Assembly: GCA_963842355.1 (NCBI GenBank)
Contig: CAWJGC010000004.1
Span: 1,426,001 to 1,490,000, forward strand
Direction: 5' to 3'
DNA from: JASHPR01 sp963842355
GTDB lineage: Bacteria > Actinomycetota > Actinomycetes > Streptosporangiales > Streptosporangiaceae
DNA length: 64,000 nucleotides
Shown here: piece by piece, positions 40,746 through 51,765 of the stretch
Layout of the letters: every line of letters starts with the position of its first letter
How positions within the stretch are numbered: the stretch's first letter is position 1
The notes under the pieces: model-generated
Told to the model about the DNA's origin: nothing
Databases searched by the model: none
What the model saw: only the letters and a program-made list of their open reading frames with translations
Made by a program: the position numbers and the translations under genes

Positions 40746-41665
40746 ACCGACACCTGATCTCGGCGGGGGATCTGAGCCTCGACGATGCGCTCCTGATCCT
40801 CGATACCGCCGACGAGCTGGACCTCATCGCGGAGCGGCCGGTCAAGAAGCTGCCCACGCTGCGCGGCCGCACGGTCGTCAACCTCTTCTACGAGGACTCC
40901 ACGCGGACCAGGATCTCCTTCGAGGCGGCCGCGAAGCGGCTGTCCGCCGACGTGATCAATTTCTCCGCCAAGGGATCCAGCGTCGCGAAGGGCGAGAGCC
41001 TGAAGGACACCGCGCTGACGCTGGAGGCCATGGGCGCCGACGCCGTGGTGATCCGGCACAGCGCGTCGGGCGCGCCGCACCGGCTCGCGGGCTGGGTGAA
41101 GGGCAGTGTCGTCAACGCCGGCGACGGAGCCCATGAGCACCCGACGCAGGCCCTGCTCGACGCGTTCACCATGCGCCGCAGGCTGGGCCGGCTGGACGGG
41201 CTCCGGGTGACGATCGTCGGCGACGTGCTGCACAGCCGGGTCGCGAGGTCCAACGTGCTGCTGCTCAGCACGCTCGGCGCCGAGGTCACGCTGGTCGCGC
41301 CGCCGACGCTGCTCCCGGTCGCGGTGGGCGGCTGGCCCTGCTCGGTCGGCTACGACCTGGACGCCGCGCTGCCCAAGGCCGACGTGGTGATGATGCTGCG
41401 GGTCCAGCAGGAACGGATGAACGCGGCCTACTTCCCGACCGTGCGCGAGTACAGCCGCCGGTACGGACTGGATGCCCGCCGGATGGCGCTGCTGCCCGAG
41501 CACGGCATCGTGATGCACCCCGGGCCGATGAACCGGGGAGTGGAGATCGCCGCCGAGGTGGCCGACTCCGCCCGGTCCACGATCGTCGAGCAGGTGGCCA
41601 ACGGGGTCAGCGTCCGGATGGCCGTGTTGTACCTGCTCCTGGGGGGATCGGGGGAGCAGCGGTGA
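40742..41665 (+). CDS. pyrB: aspartate carbamoyltransferase catalytic chain
   Basis: Condenses carbamoyl phosphate with aspartate, the committed step of UMP synthesis; 307 residues. The carbamoyl-phosphate loop STRTR (53-57) is in EDSTRTRISFEAA; the VIRHSASGAPHRLA and GDGAHEHPTQALLDAFT blocks follow; HPGPMNRGVEI is near the end. No regulatory chain gene is present, as usual for the trimeric class associated with PyrR. Coupled to pyrR by ATGA and to pyrC by a four-base overlap. Confidence 0.96.
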   Translation: MNRHLISAGDLSLDDALLILDTADELDLIAERPVKKLPTLRGRTVVNLFYEDSTRTRISFEAAAKRLSADVINFSAKGSSVAKGESLKDTALTLEAMGADAVVIRHSASGAPHRLAGWVKGSVVNAGDGAHEHPTQALLDAFTMRRRLGRLDGLRVTIVGDVLHSRVARSNVLLLSTLGAEVTLVAPPTLLPVAVGGWPCSVGYDLDAALPKADVVMMLRVQQERMNAAYFPTVREYSRRYGLDARRMALLPEHGIVMHPGPMNRGVEIAAEVADSARSTIVEQVANGVSVRMAVLYLLLGGSGEQR

Positions 41666-42951
41666 CCGGGACGTGGCTGATCACCGGGGCCAGGCCGCTG
41701 GGCGGTGACCCAGCCGACGTCCTGGTCCGCGACGGCATGATCGCCGAGATCGGGCGCGACCTGGACGGCGCGGGCGCGCAGCGGCTGGAGGCGGACGGGC
41801 TCATCCTGCTGCCCGGGCTGGTCGACCTGCACACGCACCTGCGCGAGCCCGGCCGGGAAGACGCCGAGACCGTGCTCACCGGCACCGCGGCGGCCGCGCT
41901 CGGCGGCTTCACCGCGGTGCACGCGATGGCCAACACCGAGCCGGTGGCCGACACGGCGGGCGTGGTGGAGCAGATCTGGCGGCTCGGCCGCGAGGCGGGT
42001 CACTGCGACGTGCAGCCCGTGGGCGCGGTCACCGAGGGCCTGGGCGGCAGCCGGCTCGCCGAGCTCGGCGCCATGGCCGACTCGGCGGCCCGGGTCCGGG
42101 TCTTCTCCGACGACGGCCGGTGCGTACACGACGCGGTGCTGATGCGGCGGGCCCTGGAGTACGTCCGGGCGTTCGGGGGAGTGATCGCGCAGCACGCCCA
42201 GGAGCCCCGGCTCACCGACGGCGCGCAGGTGAACGAGGGTGAGATCTCCGGCAGGCTCGGCCTGACCGGCTGGCCTGCGGTGGCCGAGGAGGCGATCATC
42301 GCCCGCGACTGCCTGCTCGCGGCGCACGTGGGCTCCGCCCTGCACGTCTGCCACGTCTCCACGGCCGGGTCCGTGGAGATCCTCCGCTGGGCGAAGGCCA
42401 AGGGATGGCAGGTCACGGCCGAGGTGACCCCGCATCACCTGCTGCTCACCGAGGATCTGGCCGCGGGATACGACCCGGTGTTCAAGGTCAACCCGCCGCT
42501 GCGCACCGCCGAGGACGTCGCGGCGCTGCGGGCCGGGCTCGCCGACGGGACGATCGACTGCGTGGCCACCGACCACGCCCCGCACCCGCTGGAGGACAAG
42601 GAGACCGAGTGGGTGGCCGCGGCGTTCGGCATGACCGGCCTGGAGACCGCGCTGCGGGTGGTCCACGCGGCGGTGGTGGAGCCGGGGCTGCTCGACTGGG
42701 CGGGCGTCGCCGACCGGATGTCGACCCGGCCCGCCGCGATCGGCCGCCTGAACGGGCACGGCCGGCTGCTCGCGGGCGGCCCGGCCAACCTGGTGCTGTA
42801 CGACCCGTCGCCCCGGGAGGCCGTCGACCCCGCCGCGCACGCCTCCCGGAGCCGCAACACGCCGTTTGCCGGGATGGTCCTGCCGGGACGGGTGACGGCC
42901 ACGTTCCTGCGCGGAAGCCCGACCGTCATGGACGGGAAGCTGGCCCGGTGA
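41662..42951 (+). CDS. pyrC: dihydroorotase
   Basis: Zinc amidohydrolase closing carbamoyl aspartate to dihydroorotate; 429 residues, class I type. The metal motif DLHTHLREPG (55-64) is followed by ETVLTGTAAAALGGFT, the HVCHVSTAG histidines, EVTPHHLLLTE and the ATDHAPH catalytic Asp. Start GTG 41662 in the pyrB stop. Its own stop (TGA 42949-42951) opens the repeat array that leads to carA. Confidence 0.95.
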   Translation: MTGTWLITGARPLGGDPADVLVRDGMIAEIGRDLDGAGAQRLEADGLILLPGLVDLHTHLREPGREDAETVLTGTAAAALGGFTAVHAMANTEPVADTAGVVEQIWRLGREAGHCDVQPVGAVTEGLGGSRLAELGAMADSAARVRVFSDDGRCVHDAVLMRRALEYVRAFGGVIAQHAQEPRLTDGAQVNEGEISGRLGLTGWPAVAEEAIIARDCLLAAHVGSALHVCHVSTAGSVEILRWAKAKGWQVTAEVTPHHLLLTEDLAAGYDPVFKVNPPLRTAEDVAALRAGLADGTIDCVATDHAPHPLEDKETEWVAAAFGMTGLETALRVVHAAVVEPGLLDWAGVADRMSTRPAAIGRLNGHGRLLAGGPANLVLYDPSPREAVDPAAHASRSRNTPFAGMVLPGRVTATFLRGSPTVMDGKLAR

Positions 42952-43020
42952 CGGGGGACGGGCCGATGACGGGGACGGGCCGATGACGGGGACGGGCCGA
43001 TGACGGGGACGGGCCGATGA
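42948..43020 (+). repeat. 17-bp tandem repeat forming coupled mini-ORFs between pyrC and carA
   Basis: Four copies of GGGGACGGGCCGATGAC (the first with one extra G). ATGs fall at 42966, 42983, 43000 and 43017. The first three each encode MTGTGR and end in a TGA that overlaps the next ATG (ATGA); the last ATG is carA. A GTG at 42948 overlapping the pyrC stop reads into the first unit. The result is an unbroken ladder of translational re-initiation sites. Confidence 0.9.
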
Positions 43021-44168
43021 CGGCGGGCGGGGCGATGCTGGTCCTCGAGGACGGAACGGTGTTCCGCGGGGTGGCCTACGGGGCGGACGGCGAGGCGTTC
43101 GGCGAGATGGTCTTCAACACCGGGATGACCGGGTACCAGGAGACGCTGACCGACCCGTCCTACTGCGGGCAGATCGTCGCGATGACCGCGCCGCACATCG
43201 GCAACACCGGCGTGAACGACGCCGACCCCGAGTCGCGGCGGATCTGGGTCAGCGGCTACGTGATCCGCGAGCCCGCGAGGATCTTCTCGAACTGGCGGGC
43301 CGAGCGCAGCCTCGGCGACGAACTGCGCGCCTACGGCATCACCGGCATCGCGATCACCGGCACCAGGGCGCTGACCAGGCACCTGCGCGAGCGCGGCGCG
43401 ATGCGAGCCGCGATCAGCACGCGGGAGTCCGACCCCGCTCCGCTGCTGGAGCGGGTCCTGGCCAGCCCGCGGATGGCCGGCGCCGACCTGGCCCGCGAGG
43501 TGTCGACGGCCGGGCCCTACGTGGTGAGCCCGCCGGACGGCACGCCGGCGCGGTACCGCGTCGCCGCGGTGGACCTCGGTATCAAGACCGCGACGCCCCG
43601 GTCCATGGCCCGCCTGGGCTGCGAGGTCACGGTGCTGCCCGCGGCCAGTACCGCCGCGGAGATCCTCGCGTCCGGCCCGGACGGCGTGTTCTTTTCCAAC
43701 GGGCCCGGCGACCCCGCGGCGGCCGGCTACGCGGTCGAGGCGATGCGCGGGGTGCTCGCCGCGGGGACTCCGGTGTTCGGGATCTGCCTGGGCAGCCAGG
43801 TCATGGGCCGGGCGATCGGCCTGGGCACCTACAAGCTGCGCTTCGGGCACCGCGGCGTCAACCAGCCGGTCGCCGACCTGCGCACCGGGCGGGTGCAGAT
43901 CACCAGCCACAACCACGGCTTCGCGGTGGCGATGCCGGGCGAGAGCGGCGGGCTGGGCCCGCGGGCTGACTCGCCGGCGCGGTTCGACACGGCCTTCGGC
44001 CCGGCCGCGGTCACCCACGTGAACCTCAACGACGGCGTGGTCGAGGGCCTTCGCCTGCTGGACGCCCCCGCGTTCAGCGTCCAGTACCACCCCGAGGCGG
44101 CCCCGGGCCCCCACGACGCGGCGGGCCTGTTCACCGAGTTCTGCGACCTGATGGAGGGCGCCCGATGA
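43017..44168 (+). CDS. carA: carbamoyl-phosphate synthase small (glutaminase) subunit
   Basis: Glutamine amidotransferase subunit supplying ammonia to CarB, 383 residues. N-terminal LVLEDGTVFRGVAYG and GYQETLTDPSYCGQIV are typical. The class-I amidotransferase domain has FFSNGPGDPAAAGY, the nucleophile in GICLGSQVMGRA (about Cys257), GHRGVNQPVADL and the HPE of QYHPEAAPGPHDA. ATG 43017 is the last of a ladder of overlapping ATGs; ATG 43035 (MLVLEDG) could also serve. A large hairpin separates it from carB. Confidence 0.95.
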   Translation: MTAGGAMLVLEDGTVFRGVAYGADGEAFGEMVFNTGMTGYQETLTDPSYCGQIVAMTAPHIGNTGVNDADPESRRIWVSGYVIREPARIFSNWRAERSLGDELRAYGITGIAITGTRALTRHLRERGAMRAAISTRESDPAPLLERVLASPRMAGADLAREVSTAGPYVVSPPDGTPARYRVAAVDLGIKTATPRSMARLGCEVTVLPAASTAAEILASGPDGVFFSNGPGDPAAAGYAVEAMRGVLAAGTPVFGICLGSQVMGRAIGLGTYKLRFGHRGVNQPVADLRTGRVQITSHNHGFAVAMPGESGGLGPRADSPARFDTAFGPAAVTHVNLNDGVVEGLRLLDAPAFSVQYHPEAAPGPHDAAGLFTEFCDLMEGAR

Positions 44169-44179
44169 GCGGCTTTTCC

Positions 44180-44230
44180 ATGATCCCGGAGCACGAGGCG
44201 CGCTATTCGCGCCCGATGCTCCGGGATCAT
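44180..44230 (+). promoter_or_regulatory. large hairpin between carA and carB
   Basis: Outer arms ATGATCCCGGAGC (44180-44192) and GCTCCGGGATCAT (44218-44230) are perfect 13-bp complements. An inner stem GGCGCG/CGCGCC (44197-44202 with 44208-44213) closes on the loop CTATT. It begins 12 bp after the carA stop and ends 31 bp before the carB start. No T tract follows, so simple termination is unlikely; attenuation, RNA processing or a mobile palindromic element are alternatives. Confidence 0.75.
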
Positions 44231-44261
44231 GAAGCCGACGTATGCGGGGGAGGGGGGCGCC

Positions 44262-47593
<3,332 letters not shown>

Positions 47594-47597
<4 letters not shown>

Positions 47598-48520
47598 CGC
47601 ACGCGGAAGGCGAGGCCGAGGCCGGCCCGGTCCAGGTGCGCGGGACCGTGCTGACGGTCCGGCGGGTGGACGCCTACTACGCGATGACGGTGGTGGCGCC
47701 CGGCATCGCCGCCCGCTTCAGGCCGGGCCAGTTCGTGGCGGTGGCCGTGGGCGGCCCGGTCACGTCGATGCTGCTGCGCCGCACGTTCTCGATCCACGAC
47801 GTCCGGCCCGATCACGGCGGCACGGTGGAGTTCGTGTTCGCCGCGGCCGGCGCGGGCACCCGGTGGCTGGCCGGCTGCCGCGCCCGGGACGTCCTCGACA
47901 TCACCGGCCCGCTCGGGCGGCCGTTCCCGGTTCCCCGCGATCCGGTGAGCTGCCTGCTGGTCGGCGGCGGCTACGGCAGCGCGCCGCTGTTCTCGCTGGC
48001 GAGCCGGCTGCGCGAGCGCCGGTGCTCGGTCGACTTCCTGCTCGGCGCCGCGACCGGCGACCGGGTCTTCGGCGCGCTGACCGCGCGGCGCATGGGGCGC
48101 ACGGCCACGATCACCACCGAGGACGGCTCGCTGGGCGCCCGCGGCGTCGTCACCGACCTGATGGGCCAGATCATCCACGAGGCCAGGACCGATGTCATCT
48201 ACGCCTGCGGCCCGATGCCGATGCTGCGCCAGGTGACGTCGCTGGCCCGGCGGTACGACATCCCGGTGCAGGTCGCCGTGGAGGAACTGATGGCCTGCGG
48301 CATCGGGGTCTGCATGACCTGCGTGCTGCCCGTGACGGGGACCGACGGGATCACCCGGATGGTCAGGTCATGCGTCGACGGCCCGGTGTTCCGGGGCGAG
48401 CAGGTGCGCTGGGACGACGTGGGGACGATCCCGTTCGACGCGTTCGGGGCGCCGGGCTGGGAGCCGAGGTCCCGGCGCGCGGCCGGACAGCCGGTTGGAG
48501 GCCAGGCCCGTGGCGACTGA
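47594..48520 (+). CDS. pyrK: dihydroorotate dehydrogenase electron-transfer subunit
   Basis: FAD/[2Fe-2S] protein of 308 residues that passes electrons from PyrD to NAD+. It has the ferredoxin-reductase fold: LLRRTFSIHDV (FAD), LLVGGGYGSAPLFSLA (NAD), YACGPMPMLRQV, and the iron-sulfur cysteines CGIGVCMTC (Cys235, Cys240, Cys243) plus the Cys in RSCVDG. A 45-residue disordered tail follows. Coupled to carB by an ATGA overlap and to pyrD by an 11-base overlap, so this organism uses the heteromeric NAD-linked class 1B enzyme. Confidence 0.93.
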
Positions 48521-49475
48521 CCTCCGCGCCCGGCTCGGCCAGGCCGAGCTGCCGAACCCGATCCTCACCGCCTCGGGGTGCGCAGGCGCCGGGCGCGAAC
48601 TGGCCCAGTTCTTCGACGTCTCCAAGATCGGTGCCGTCGTCACCAAGTCGATCATGCTCGCGCCGCGCGCGGGCCGGCCTACGCCGAGGATGGCGGAGAC
48701 GCCCAGCGGCATGCTCAACTCGATCGGGCTGCAGGGCCCGGGCATCGAGGCCTTCCTGCAGCGGGACCTGCCCTGGCTGCTGTCCCGGGGCGCCCGCGCC
48801 GTGGTCTCGATCGCGGGGGGAACCGTCGACGAGTTCGCCGACCTCGCCGGGCGCCTGTCCGACGCGGCCGGAGTCACCGCGATCGAGGTGAACATCTCCT
48901 GCCCGAACGTGGAGCACCGGGGGCAGGTGTTCGCCTGCTACCCGGGGGCCGCGGCGGCGGTCATCGACGCGGTCCGCGGCCGGACCCGCTACGACATCCC
49001 GGTGTTCGCCAAGCTTTCGCCCGACGTCACCGACATCGCGGAGATCGCCAGGGCCTGCGTGTCCGCGGGCGCGGACGGGCTGTCGCTGGTCAACACCCTG
49101 CTCGGCCTGGCGATCGACGTGGACACGATGCGCCCGGTCCTGGCCGGGACGACCGGAGGGCTGTCCGGGCCCGCCATCCGGCCCGTGGCCGTGCGGTGCA
49201 TCTGGCAGGTTCGCGAGGCGCTGCCCGATGTCCCGATCATCGGCATGGGCGGCGTGCTCACCGGCCGGGACGCGCTGGAGCTCATCCTGGCCGGCGCGTC
49301 GCTGGTCAGCGTGGGCACCACGATCTTCCATGATCCTTCGGCGTGCGTCCGCATCGTGCGCGAACTCGAAGAGGAACTGGCCCAGCGGGGCATCGAGCGC
49401 CTGTCCGATGTCGTCGGGCTGGCTCACGAGCCGGGCGGCGCGGTGCGGCGCAGGCTCACCGGAAACGTGCTGTAG
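48510..49475 (+). CDS. pyrD: dihydroorotate dehydrogenase, class 1B catalytic subunit
   Basis: FMN enzyme of 321 residues oxidising dihydroorotate to orotate. The catalytic Cys131 is in EVNISCPNVE; NPILTASGCAGAG, VVTKSIMLAPRAGRP, VFAKLSPDVTDI and GMGGVLTGRDALELILAGA complete the barrel. Class 1B is indicated by Cys (not Ser) and by the adjacent pyrK. GTG 48510 is chosen for GGAGG seven bases upstream; a TTG at 48495 overlaps that site. Confidence 0.94.
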   Translation: MATDLRARLGQAELPNPILTASGCAGAGRELAQFFDVSKIGAVVTKSIMLAPRAGRPTPRMAETPSGMLNSIGLQGPGIEAFLQRDLPWLLSRGARAVVSIAGGTVDEFADLAGRLSDAAGVTAIEVNISCPNVEHRGQVFACYPGAAAAVIDAVRGRTRYDIPVFAKLSPDVTDIAEIARACVSAGADGLSLVNTLLGLAIDVDTMRPVLAGTTGGLSGPAIRPVAVRCIWQVREALPDVPIIGMGGVLTGRDALELILAGASLVSVGTTIFHDPSACVRIVRELEEELAQRGIERLSDVVGLAHEPGGAVRRRLTGNVL

Positions 49476-49486
49476 GAGTGGAACCT

Positions 49487-49516
49487 ATGACAGAGCGAGC
49501 GGGAGACACGGCATGA
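49487..49516 (+). CDS. nine-codon mini-ORF coupled to pyrF
   Basis: ATG 49487 with a good AGGAG (49474-49478) reads MTERAGDTA and stops at the TGA that overlaps the pyrF ATG (ATGA, 49513-49516). The peptide has no recognisable function; it looks like a leader cistron for coupled initiation of pyrF. Confidence 0.5.
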   Translation: MTERAGDTA

Positions 49517-50220
49517 GCTATCCCGCGCCGATCGCCGTCGCGCTGGACGCGCCCAGCCTGGACACCGCGGCGCGCTGGGCCGGCCTGGTCACGCCGCACG
49601 TGAGCACGGTGAAGATCGGGCTCGAGCTTTACCTCCGCTACGGTGCCGAGGCCGTGGCCTCGGTCCGCGGGGCCAGCGACGTCCGGGTCTTCCTCGACCT
49701 GAAGCTGAACGACATCCCCGCGACCGTGGCCGGCGCGGCGCGGGCCGTGGCCAGGCTCCGGCCCGACCTGCTGACCGTGCACGCGATCGGCGGGACGGCC
49801 GCGGTACGCGCCGCCGTCGACGCGGTGCCGGACACCAAGATCGTGGCGGTCACCGTCCTCACCTCGCTCGGGGACGACGATCTCGCCATGATCGGACTGG
49901 CCGGCCCGGTCCGGGATGCAGTGCGCCGGCTGGCCGTTCTGGCCGTCGAGGCGGGCGCCCGCGGGCTGGTGTGCTCGCCGCGTGAGGTGGCGGCCGTGCG
50001 GGCCGAGGTCGGGCCGGACATCACGCTGATCACTCCCGGCGTGCGGCCGGCCGGATCGGAGGCCCACGATCAGGCGAGGGTGGCGACGCCCGAGGAGGCG
50101 CTGCGGGCCGGGGCCGATCTCCTGGTGATCGGCCGGCCGATCACGGACGCCCCCGATCCGGGGGCGGCGGCGGCCGCGATCGGCGCGTCGCTGCGGAAAG
50201 CCGCCGTGACGTCCGGCTGA
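49513..50220 (+). CDS. pyrF: orotidine 5'-phosphate decarboxylase
   Basis: Last step to UMP, 235 residues. The catalytic motif FLDLKLNDIPATV (Asp62, Lys64, Asp67) is intact; the N-terminal PIAVALDAPSLDTA, LLTVHAIGGTAAVRAAV and GARGLVCSPREVAAVRAE follow, with TPGVRPAGSEAHDQARV and VIGRPITDAPDP phosphate-binding loops. Start ATG 49513 overlaps the stop of a nine-codon mini-ORF. Final gene of the operon; a 206-bp promoter-like region follows before mihF. Confidence 0.95.
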   Translation: MSYPAPIAVALDAPSLDTAARWAGLVTPHVSTVKIGLELYLRYGAEAVASVRGASDVRVFLDLKLNDIPATVAGAARAVARLRPDLLTVHAIGGTAAVRAAVDAVPDTKIVAVTVLTSLGDDDLAMIGLAGPVRDAVRRLAVLAVEAGARGLVCSPREVAAVRAEVGPDITLITPGVRPAGSEAHDQARVATPEEALRAGADLLVIGRPITDAPDPGAAAAAIGASLRKAAVTSG

Positions 50221-50426
50221 GCCCGGGCGGGACGTTACGGTCCGTGTTACCTGAGCCTGCGCCCGAGCAGACATTCGGCTACACTGGGTACTCGGATGAG
50301 TTCGGGTAGTAATAATGGTTAATTTGTGACGCCACAAACGGGGGTTCGCGTTGCCGTGACGGGCTGAACTCGCTAGTTTTCCCACGCGGAGCGAGTTTTT
50401 CGATACGAAACCCGAGGTGACCACGC
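50221..50426 (+). promoter_or_regulatory. pyrF-mihF intergenic region, probable mihF promoter
   Basis: Noticeably A/T-richer than its surroundings, with TACACT (50280-50285) as a possible -10 and a TAATAATGGTTAATT stretch about 110 bp before mihF. The long untranslated leader this implies contains no structure I can identify with confidence. Confidence 0.4.
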
Positions 50427-50747
50427 GTGGCTCTTCCTCCACTTACCCCCGATCAGCGGGCCGCAGCCCTGGAGAAGGCGGCCAAGGCGCGCAAAGAGCG
50501 TGCCGAGGTTAAAAACCGGCTGAAGCACGGCGCGACAACCTTGCCGCAGGTCCTCAAGGAGGGCCAGACCGATGACGTCGTCGGCAAGATGAAGGTGTCG
50601 GCTCTGCTCGAGTCGATGCCGGGCGTCGGCAAGGTCCGGGCCAAGCAGATCATGGAGCGGCTCGGCATCGCGGAGTCGCGGCGCGTCCGCGGTCTCGGTG
50701 CCAACCAGCGGACCGCCCTGGAGTCCGAGTTCGGCGGCGACGTCTGA
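50427..50747 (+). CDS. mihF: actinobacterial integration host factor (mIHF)
   Basis: Nucleoid-associated DNA-binding protein of 106 residues. The conserved core is nearly complete: LTPDQRAAALEKAAKARKER, NRLKHGATTLPQVL, LLESMPGVGKVRAKQIMERL (helix-two-turn-helix) and RRVRGLGANQRTALESEF. mIHF bends DNA and influences development and secondary metabolism in Streptomyces. Start GTG 50427. Conserved position between pyrF and gmk. Confidence 0.95.
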   Translation: MALPPLTPDQRAAALEKAAKARKERAEVKNRLKHGATTLPQVLKEGQTDDVVGKMKVSALLESMPGVGKVRAKQIMERLGIAESRRVRGLGANQRTALESEFGGDV

Positions 50748-50872
50748 CTGACGCGACAGGCAGCAGGGGCAGGGGCGGGGGCGGGGGACGCAGGTCCACA
50801 GCCGATCCGTCCACAGATCGTGGGCACGCCGCAGCCCTGCTCGGCGGCGCCCCGGCCCCTGTCCGCCTGACC

Positions 50873-51415
50873 GTGCTCTCCGGGCCGTCCGGCGTCGGGA
50901 AGAGCACGGTGGTGGCGCGCCTCAGGCGCGACTACCCGGAAATCTGGCTGTCGGTGTCCGTCACCACCCGGGCGCCGCGGCCGGGCGAGGCCGACGGCCG
51001 CGAATATCACTTCGTCAGCGACAGCGAATTCGACCGGATGGTCGCTAAGGGCGAGTTGCTCGAATGGGCGAAGTTCGCCGGCCACAGGTACGGTACGCCG
51101 AAGCAACCGGTGGCCGAGAGGCTGCGCGAAGGCGTCGCCGCGCTGCTCGAGATCGACCTGGCCGGAGCCAGGCAGGTGCGCCGGGCCGTGCCCGGGGCGC
51201 TGCTGGTCTTCCTGGCCCCTCCGTCGTGGGCGGAACTCGTCCGCAGGCTCACCAGCCGGCGCACGGAGCCCGACGAGGTCATCCGGCGGCGGCTGGAGGC
51301 CGCGCGGGTCGAGCTGGCCGCCGAGCCCGAGTTCGACGTCACGCTGGTTAACACGTCCGTCGAGGATGTTTGCCGTGAGCTGGTAGCCTTGATGTTGGCT
51401 CCGGCTGGCCAGTAG
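50873..51415 (+). CDS. gmk: guanylate kinase
   Basis: GMP to GDP phosphorylation; 180 residues from GTG 50873. P-loop SGPSGVGKS (3-11), SVSVTTRAPRPGEADGREYHF (GMP binding), LLEWAKFAGHRYGTP and LVFLAPPSWAELVRRL are all present. The start is doubtful: the family normally has 10-25 residues before the P-loop. The upstream frame reads plausible protein (ALLGGAPAPVRLTVLSGPSG) but contains no ATG, GTG or TTG, and no Shine-Dalgarno precedes 50873. An indel in the G-rich stretch 50766-50788, or a CTG start, may hide the true start. Confidence 0.92.
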   Translation: MLSGPSGVGKSTVVARLRRDYPEIWLSVSVTTRAPRPGEADGREYHFVSDSEFDRMVAKGELLEWAKFAGHRYGTPKQPVAERLREGVAALLEIDLAGARQVRRAVPGALLVFLAPPSWAELVRRLTSRRTEPDEVIRRRLEAARVELAAEPEFDVTLVNTSVEDVCRELVALMLAPAGQ

Positions 51416-51417
51416 CG

Positions 51418-51435
51418 CCGCCGTCATCGCGGCGG
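51418..51435 (+). terminator. weak hairpin after gmk
   Basis: CCGCCG-TCATCG-CGGCGG can form a six-base-pair stem directly after the gmk stop. There is no T tract, so termination is uncertain; it may only shape the gmk-rpoZ transcript. Confidence 0.3.
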
Positions 51436-51481
51436 TTCCATCACGGGAACCGCACGCCAGGCAATCTCCGAAAGGCACAAC

Positions 51482-51742
51482 GTGGCAGGGACTCCCGCCG
51501 TGGAAGGCATTATCAACCCGCCCATCGACGATCTGCTCAAGGTGGTGGACAGCAAGTACGGCCTCGTCATCATGGCGTCGAAGCGGGCCAGGCAGATCAA
51601 CGCCTACTATGCCCAGCTCAGCGAGGGCCTGCTCGAGTACGTCGGCCCGCTGGTCGAGACCCGCGTCCAGGAGAAGCCGCTCTCGATCGCGCTGCGCGAG
51701 ATCGCCGAGGGGCTGGTGAGCGCGGAGGAGCCGGAGTCCTGA
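51482..51742 (+). CDS. rpoZ: RNA polymerase omega subunit
   Basis: An 86-residue assembly subunit of RNA polymerase. NPPIDDLLKVVDSKYGLVIMASKRARQIN is the conserved core, followed by the KPLSIALREIAEGLV helix. Start GTG 51482 after CCGAAAGGCACAAC. The gmk-rpoZ-coaBC order is conserved throughout actinobacteria and beyond. Confidence 0.96.
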   Translation: MAGTPAVEGIINPPIDDLLKVVDSKYGLVIMASKRARQINAYYAQLSEGLLEYVGPLVETRVQEKPLSIALREIAEGLVSAEEPES

Positions 51743-51765
51743 CCGCCTGACCGCGGCCCGGGCCG

